A stretch of DNA of 36,675 nt from Alphaproteobacteria bacterium (GTDB taxonomy: Bacteria > Pseudomonadota > Alphaproteobacteria > JAJFIK01), in contig JAJFIL010000078.1 in the NCBI GenBank assembly GCA_021774965.1, positions 1 through 36,675 of the forward strand, read 5' to 3'. Of this stretch, positions 32,364 through 36,675 are shown piece after piece. The stretch's first letter is position 1. Each line of letters begins with the position of its first letter. The notes beneath the pieces are model-generated. The model was given only the letters and a program-made list of their open reading frames with translations. It did no database searches and was not told where the DNA came from. A program made the translations under genes and the position numbers.

Positions 32364-33902
32364 TTACTCAGCCTCAATCAAGCCTGAAACAGCATAGAGC
32401 GTATAGACGCGTGTACGCCCGCCACCGATATCGATGGGCAGAACTTCAATTTCCTCGACATTCTCAAAGTGAGCTGTAATGCGTTCGACACGGCGGCCTC
32501 GCCCGACCAGCAAGACATTGTCATCCTGGGCTTCGGTGAAAGGCGCGGTAAGTTCGAAATGGTTTTCGGCCACGCCGTTGGCGTCCCACATAGTCAGGGG
32601 CACAGCAAGGTCCGGGGCATAGTAGAGAAGTTCCCCAAAGGTCAGGCGATCATTTGTCAGGACAGCAGAATAAGGTGTGCCCTCGCGACCGGCATTGGCG
32701 CGCACTTCTACAAACTTGCCAATCTCTTCCCAGCCGCGCACCCGCTTGAAATCGTTTTCCCTGTGCAGCGTTGTGATCAGAGAGGGGGTCACTACAAAGA
32801 GGACCATCAGTAAGCCTGCTGCATTGTGCAGAAAGAAAGAGGCGGGCAGTAGCGCCCGTGCGCGGGTCTCGAACAGCCAGACCGCAACCAGCGCCGTCCC
32901 GGCCACATAGGCCGTGGCGGCCCAGTTTGCATTGGCGCGAGAGATAAAGCCAAGCGTGATGCCGACTATCAGCGCTGGCACGACAAAGGCGGCAAGCCAT
33001 AGGTAGCGGACATCGACCGCGCGACCTTTGCGCCATGCCCAGATAAAACTGCCAATGGCCACCAGAAGCGCGCCAAAAAGGAAAGGTCCGAAGATACCAA
33101 ACTGCCCGCCCAGAAATTCCAACAGCTTTTCAATATTAAAGAGATTGCCAGAGGTCACATTGGCATTGGCGGCAGTATGGGTGACGGTGGAAAAATCGTG
33201 AGCTGCGTTCCACCAGATGTTTGGTGCAAACAATGCGAGGGCAATGGCGGCAACAACGATGCCATGAGAAGAGAGAAGGGCTGCTCGGGTTTGCCGGTCA
33301 AAGGTAGCGGCCAGCACCATGCCACCAATGAAATAAAGCATGGCATATTTGCTCAATAGCCCAAGCCCAATGCCAAGTCCCAACAAAGCCGCCCACTTCC
33401 AGGCAGGGCTCTCGCGCAGGCTCCAAAGCGCGAACAGAGAGATGGACCAGAAAAAGAGTAACGGCACATCGGTGGTAATCAAACCGGACGAAAACCAGAC
33501 GCCGGGCAGCGTGACGTAAAGCACGCTGGTCCAGAACGCGACGCGATCATCAAACATCTTCTGTACAAGGAAGAATAACATCATGGCGGTAAAGCCATGA
33601 AACAGGGGCGCTGACAGGCGTACGCAAGCCTCCCCTGCGCCGCAAGCTGCCGTCGTAAGGCCGATGACCCAACCGATCATGGGGGGCTTGGAGAAATATC
33701 CGAAGGCAAAATCGCGAGACCAGGACCAATATTGCGCTTCGTCCGGCCCCAAATCAAAGGGGCTGAGAAACAACAGCCAAACACGGGCAAGGGTCAGGGC
33801 TGCGATAAAAGTCAGCGTGCCTTGACGCCAGCTCAGCATCAGGTGCCAATTCACCCAGAACGGCAGGGGGATGTCACCTTTGGGTTGGGTCGGCTGGTTC
33901 AT
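32364..33902 (-). CDS. Glycosyltransferase family 39 (ArnT/PMT-like) membrane protein
   Basis: 512 residues with about 10 hydrophobic helices in the first 370 residues and a soluble C-terminal part. The first periplasmic loop FDLGPDEAQYWSWSRDF carries the acidic residue pair expected of GT-C enzymes, followed by YFSKPPMIGWVIG, a PMT_2-type signature. Such enzymes move a sugar from a polyprenyl-phosphate donor to a lipid, glycan or protein in the periplasm. Its ATG overlaps the stop of the upstream GT39 gene (ATGA, 33899-33902), so the two are translationally coupled. The acceptor is unknown. Confidence 0.88.
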   Translation of the reverse strand: MNQPTQPKGDIPLPFWVNWHLMLSWRQGTLTFIAALTLARVWLLFLSPFDLGPDEAQYWSWSRDFAFGYFSKPPMIGWVIGLTTAACGAGEACVRLSAPLFHGFTAMMLFFLVQKMFDDRVAFWTSVLYVTLPGVWFSSGLITTDVPLLFFWSISLFALWSLRESPAWKWAALLGLGIGLGLLSKYAMLYFIGGMVLAATFDRQTRAALLSSHGIVVAAIALALFAPNIWWNAAHDFSTVTHTAANANVTSGNLFNIEKLLEFLGGQFGIFGPFLFGALLVAIGSFIWAWRKGRAVDVRYLWLAAFVVPALIVGITLGFISRANANWAATAYVAGTALVAVWLFETRARALLPASFFLHNAAGLLMVLFVVTPSLITTLHRENDFKRVRGWEEIGKFVEVRANAGREGTPYSAVLTNDRLTFGELLYYAPDLAVPLTMWDANGVAENHFELTAPFTEAQDDNVLLVGRGRRVERITAHFENVEEIEVLPIDIGGGRTRVYTLYAVSGLIEAE

Positions 33903-35611
33903 TGGCTGACCTCATTATTGGTGCCGACTGCTTCAGTGCGGCGATAAACAGAAATTTCAAGGCGGTCGCCGCCGGAATAGTTATATCCCAACACCACCTC
34001 GCGAAGTTCCACATTCATTTCCAGTTCTGCCGCGCGGGCAAGAAAGCGCTCATTCATTCGGCCAATAACTAGAGCTACAGCGCCTGGTGTTTGGGCCAAA
34101 TGTTCTGCCGCGGCTTCGGGATGTATTAGTACTGTGTCTGTGCCCAGAGCGAAGACCAGGCTGGGCTCTGTGTAGCCCGCAGATACGGTGGCAGGATCTC
34201 CCGGTCCCATATGTCGCTCAACGGCTTGTGCCAGCATTGGCGATAAGCCGAAATCCGTGAGTAGGGGCAGAGTGATCTGAAAGACAATGCCCATGGTCAA
34301 CACGCCGGCAACAAGGCCGCGCAGGCTAGTGCGTTCGTCCGGCGCGTTCCACGCTGCCCGCGCCACCCAGAAGCTGGCAAATGAAATCAGGAGCGCCAAG
34401 GGCAAGCTCCACCAGACAGGTCCATTGCCATAGACAATCGGGGTTACGAACGAAGCGATGGCCAGAAGATTTGCCACCAGCGCAAACAGAGCAATGCTGA
34501 TTTTGCGCCAGGTGGGGAACGCCCCTGCGGAAGCGCCGGTTACAAAGCTTGCCACCAACAGTGCCAAGGCCGGATAGGTGGGCAGCACATAGTGCGGGAG
34601 CTTTGTGGAGGTCAGCTCAAAGAGCAGCCAGGTGGGGATGATCCAGGCGATACAGAACCGAACCGCATCATTCCGTCGGTCATCCCAGGCCTGCCGCAAA
34701 GCAGGCCAAACAAACAAGGATGCTGGAAAGAACATGATGCTGAGCAGCAAGAGATGATAGCCCGGGATGCCCCCATGGCGTTCCTGGCTCGAGCCGACCT
34801 TGCCCAGCATGTCATTGCCCACGGCTTCCATGAAGAACGCGCCATCGGTGGCTATCCATATGGCCAGGAGCCAGGGAGCTGCGATTAACGCCATAATCAA
34901 TATGCCGGTGAGGGGCCTTAGCCGCGCGCCCCATTTGATGTCGCGATCCATAAGAACCAGTGCCAGAAAGCTGAGCCCGCAGATCATGGGCGTAATGGGC
35001 CCTTTGATCAGAACACCAACACCCATAGACACCCAGAAAAGCGTTGTAAGCCCCCAGCCTGGTTTTGCCTCCCCGCGCCGGGCGCTCAGATAGGCGCGGG
35101 CCATCACTCCCATGGTCAGGACCACGGTGAATAGCAACATGGCGTCGGTCTTGGCGATGTGCCCCTCTACGACGGTGAGCAAGGATGTCCCCAGAAGCAG
35201 AGCGCCCAATAAGGCCACGCGCCGATTGAACAGCACGCCGCCCACCCAGAATGTGGCCAACGCCGCGCCGATGGCTCCTAGAAGCGACGGAATACGATAG
35301 GCCCAGATGGGGGCTGCCTCGGCCCCACCAAACAGGCTGGCGGTGACGGTCTGCATCCAATAGATGCCAGCGGGCTTTTTGTTGCGGGCTTCATCCTGAT
35401 AGCGGATTTCCACAAAATCGCCGGTTTCCAGCATCTGGCGGCTGGCCTGGGCATATCGGCTTTCGTCCCGATCCAGCGGCGGTGTGGTAAAGAACCCGGG
35501 CAAAAGGGCCGCCAAGCACACCAGAACAATAGCCAGGCGCGGACGCAGATCGGCAAAAGCCATCCCACGGGCGATTAACCCGTCTATCCCGCTTGAAACA
35601 GCGCTGGTCAT
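33899..35611 (-). CDS. Glycosyltransferase family 39 (ArnT-like) membrane protein
   Basis: 570 residues, about 12 predicted membrane helices. TPPLDRDESRYAQASRQMLE and FVEIRYQDEARNKKPAGIYW are the classic first-loop ArnT signature, with the acidic pair D-E and the K-P motif. ALLPGFFTTPP lies at the end of the first helix. It should take a sugar from a polyprenyl-phosphate carrier, as ArnT does with aminoarabinose for lipid A, but the sugar here is unknown. It is the first gene of the unit with the second GT39. A polyprenyl-phosphate GT2 gene, which could make the donor, is divergent from it 294 bases away. Confidence 0.9.
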   Translation of the reverse strand: MTSAVSSGIDGLIARGMAFADLRPRLAIVLVCLAALLPGFFTTPPLDRDESRYAQASRQMLETGDFVEIRYQDEARNKKPAGIYWMQTVTASLFGGAEAAPIWAYRIPSLLGAIGAALATFWVGGVLFNRRVALLGALLLGTSLLTVVEGHIAKTDAMLLFTVVLTMGVMARAYLSARRGEAKPGWGLTTLFWVSMGVGVLIKGPITPMICGLSFLALVLMDRDIKWGARLRPLTGILIMALIAAPWLLAIWIATDGAFFMEAVGNDMLGKVGSSQERHGGIPGYHLLLLSIMFFPASLFVWPALRQAWDDRRNDAVRFCIAWIIPTWLLFELTSTKLPHYVLPTYPALALLVASFVTGASAGAFPTWRKISIALFALVANLLAIASFVTPIVYGNGPVWWSLPLALLISFASFWVARAAWNAPDERTSLRGLVAGVLTMGIVFQITLPLLTDFGLSPMLAQAVERHMGPGDPATVSAGYTEPSLVFALGTDTVLIHPEAAAEHLAQTPGAVALVIGRMNERFLARAAELEMNVELREVVLGYNYSGGDRLEISVYRRTEAVGTNNEVSQ

Positions 35612-35829
35612 GGATGCGATTTACCTTTTCAAGCCAGAACTTGGGAGGCCTCGAGGGAAGCTCCCTGCCGAATTATCCCTTTCGATCCCACAGGTTTTCC
35701 CTATCTGCAAGCCTCGCGCAAGCCCGGAGACGGAGCGAGCTTAACCACCGAGGCTTGGGCCTCTTTAACTACTGCGCCTTGCGCTTGGGCAGGGGCCATG
35801 GGATAGAGGCGCCAAATGGCCACTTTCTG

Positions 35830-35863
35830 GCAAAGGGCCCGCCTTTTTCGGCAGGGCCTTTGC
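35830..35863 (+). other. Long hairpin upstream of the GT2 gene
   Basis: GCAAAGG, CCC and GCC (35830-35843, one bulged G) pair with GGC, GGG and CCTTTGC (35850-35863, one bulged A) around the loop TTTTTC, giving 13 bp. It ends 42 bases before the GT2 ATG at 35906. No T-run follows. The remaining part of 35612-35905 shows no gene and no clear promoter. Confidence 0.5.
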
Positions 35864-35905
35864 ATAGAAACAGCAAAACTGTCCGATTTCGGCGCGAGAG
35901 CTTTT

Positions 35906-36655
35906 ATGACTGCATCCGACCTCACATCTGCCCCTCGAATTTCCGTGGTTATCCCGGTGATGAACGAGGAAGGGAATGTCCAGATGTTGCTGGACGAGAT
36001 CACCGCCTCCTTGCGCGGGGTCGAGGCGTTTGAGGTTCTTTTCGTGGACGACCTCAGTTCAGACGGCACGTTGGCAGCATTAACAGCAGCCAAGGAAGGT
36101 GCCCCGGAATTGCGCGTCATCGCTCATGACACCAATTGCGGACAAAGCTCTGCTGTGCGCTCCGGCGTAATCTGCGCTCGTGGAGCATTGATCGCCACCC
36201 TGGATGGGGACGGGCAGAATAACCCGGCTGATATTCCAAACCTTATTGCGCACTATGACCGCAGCGAGCGGCATGAGAATGAACGCATGGTGGCAGGCCA
36301 GCGTGAAAAGCGACAGGACACATTGTCCAAGCGTCTTGCGTCCCGCTTTGGCAACGGGGTGCGCGGGTTTCTTTTGCGTGATCGCACGCGGGACACCGGC
36401 TGTGGGCTGAAACTGTTTGAGCGCGAAGCCTATCTGCGGCTTCCCTATTTCGATCATATGCACCGCTTTTTGCCCGCCTTGATGCTGCGCGAGGGCTATG
36501 AGATTTCCCATGTGGATGTCAGTCATCGCGAGCGGAACACCGGCCAGTCGAAATACACCAATCTGGGCCGCCTCTGGGTTTCCTTGAGCGACATCTTCGG
36601 CGTGATCTGGCTCCGCAATCGATGCCGCTTGCCCTCTACTCGGCGGGAACTCTAA
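35906..36655 (+). CDS. Glycosyltransferase family 2, polyprenyl-phosphate sugar synthase-like
   Basis: 249 residues from ATG 35906; an in-frame ATG at 35816 would add 30 atypical residues. ISVVIPVMNEEGNVQMLLDE opens the GT-A domain, VLFVDDLSSDGTLAAL follows, and TLDGDGQNNPADIPNLI contains the metal-binding D-x-D-type motif. RDTGCGLKLFEREAYLRLPY and SHRERNTGQSKYTNLGR are typical of dolichyl/undecaprenyl-phosphate mannose or glucose synthases. It lacks C-terminal membrane helices, so it is a peripheral inner-membrane enzyme. It probably makes the lipid-linked donor used by the divergent GT39 enzymes. Confidence 0.9.
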   Translation: MTASDLTSAPRISVVIPVMNEEGNVQMLLDEITASLRGVEAFEVLFVDDLSSDGTLAALTAAKEGAPELRVIAHDTNCGQSSAVRSGVICARGALIATLDGDGQNNPADIPNLIAHYDRSERHENERMVAGQREKRQDTLSKRLASRFGNGVRGFLLRDRTRDTGCGLKLFEREAYLRLPYFDHMHRFLPALMLREGYEISHVDVSHRERNTGQSKYTNLGRLWVSLSDIFGVIWLRNRCRLPSTRREL

Positions 36656-36675
36656 GGCTTTGAGCGATAAGACCC

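Noticed and set aside
36660-36675. Possible TTG start of a further gene (Ser-Asp-Lys-Thr) at the right edge
   Set aside because: Only about five codons remain and no clear ribosome-binding site is seen; it may be real but cannot be supported here.
1-36675. CRISPR array, tRNA, insertion sequence or prophage
   Set aside because: I saw no regularly spaced direct repeats, no cloverleaf with a TTCGA-type loop, no transposase or integrase motifs and no phage genes.

Overview
The window looks like chromosomal DNA of an alphaproteobacterium. I infer this from the fairly high GC content, the dense head-to-tail genes with ATGA/TAATG overlaps, promoter elements of the TTGAC...CTAT type, and the gene content: RimO, a DksA-like zinc finger protein, a DUF389 protein, three DUF885 proteins, and phenylalanine/tyrosine catabolism run by PhhA, HppD and HmgA with Lrp/AsnC regulators. 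The genus cannot be decided from sequence alone. I see no tRNA, rRNA, CRISPR array, insertion sequence, prophage or plasmid function. No gene-free stretch exceeds 300 bases; the longest is 35612-35905.

Positions 1-12 kb form an accessory catabolic region rich in flavin and NAD(P) oxidoreductases. It starts with the tail of a PQQ-type sugar dehydrogenase and a small secreted protein. Next comes a two-gene unit, a Tat-exported nitroreductase-like protein plus a MarR regulator, behind two near-identical 18-bp palindromes that overlap its promoter. It continues with two SDR/epimerase genes, an aldehyde dehydrogenase, an operon of SDR, DsbA-like isomerase and DUF1493 protein, a nitronate monooxygenase-like protein, a class V aminotransferase-like protein, an Old Yellow Enzyme, and a nitroreductase-fold protein with the Glu/Tyr/Lys signature of iodotyrosine deiodinase.

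Positions 12-17.4 kb hold a serine beta-lactamase-like hydrolase with a C-terminal membrane domain, a sulfotransferase-like gene coupled to a DksA-type zinc finger gene, rimO, and a DUF389 membrane protein.

Positions 17.4-26.4 kb carry a nearly complete phenylalanine/tyrosine degradation locus. PhhA makes tyrosine from phenylalanine and FolE starts synthesis of the pterin cofactor. A HisC-type aminotransferase could make 4-hydroxyphenylpyruvate. HppD, HmgA, MaiA and a fumarylacetoacetase then finish to fumarate and acetoacetate. Two Lrp/AsnC genes sit tail to tail in the middle, each divergent from one catabolic unit. A four-helix membrane protein and a MOSC-domain protein of unknown role are embedded in the hppD operon.

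Positions 26.4-32.2 kb hold three tandem DUF885 paralogues, probably envelope zinc peptidases. Two of them have the same promoter motif with identical spacing. Positions 32.4-36.7 kb carry two overlapping GT39/ArnT-like membrane glycosyltransferases and a divergent polyprenyl-phosphate GT2, suggesting sugar modification of an envelope glycan or lipid.
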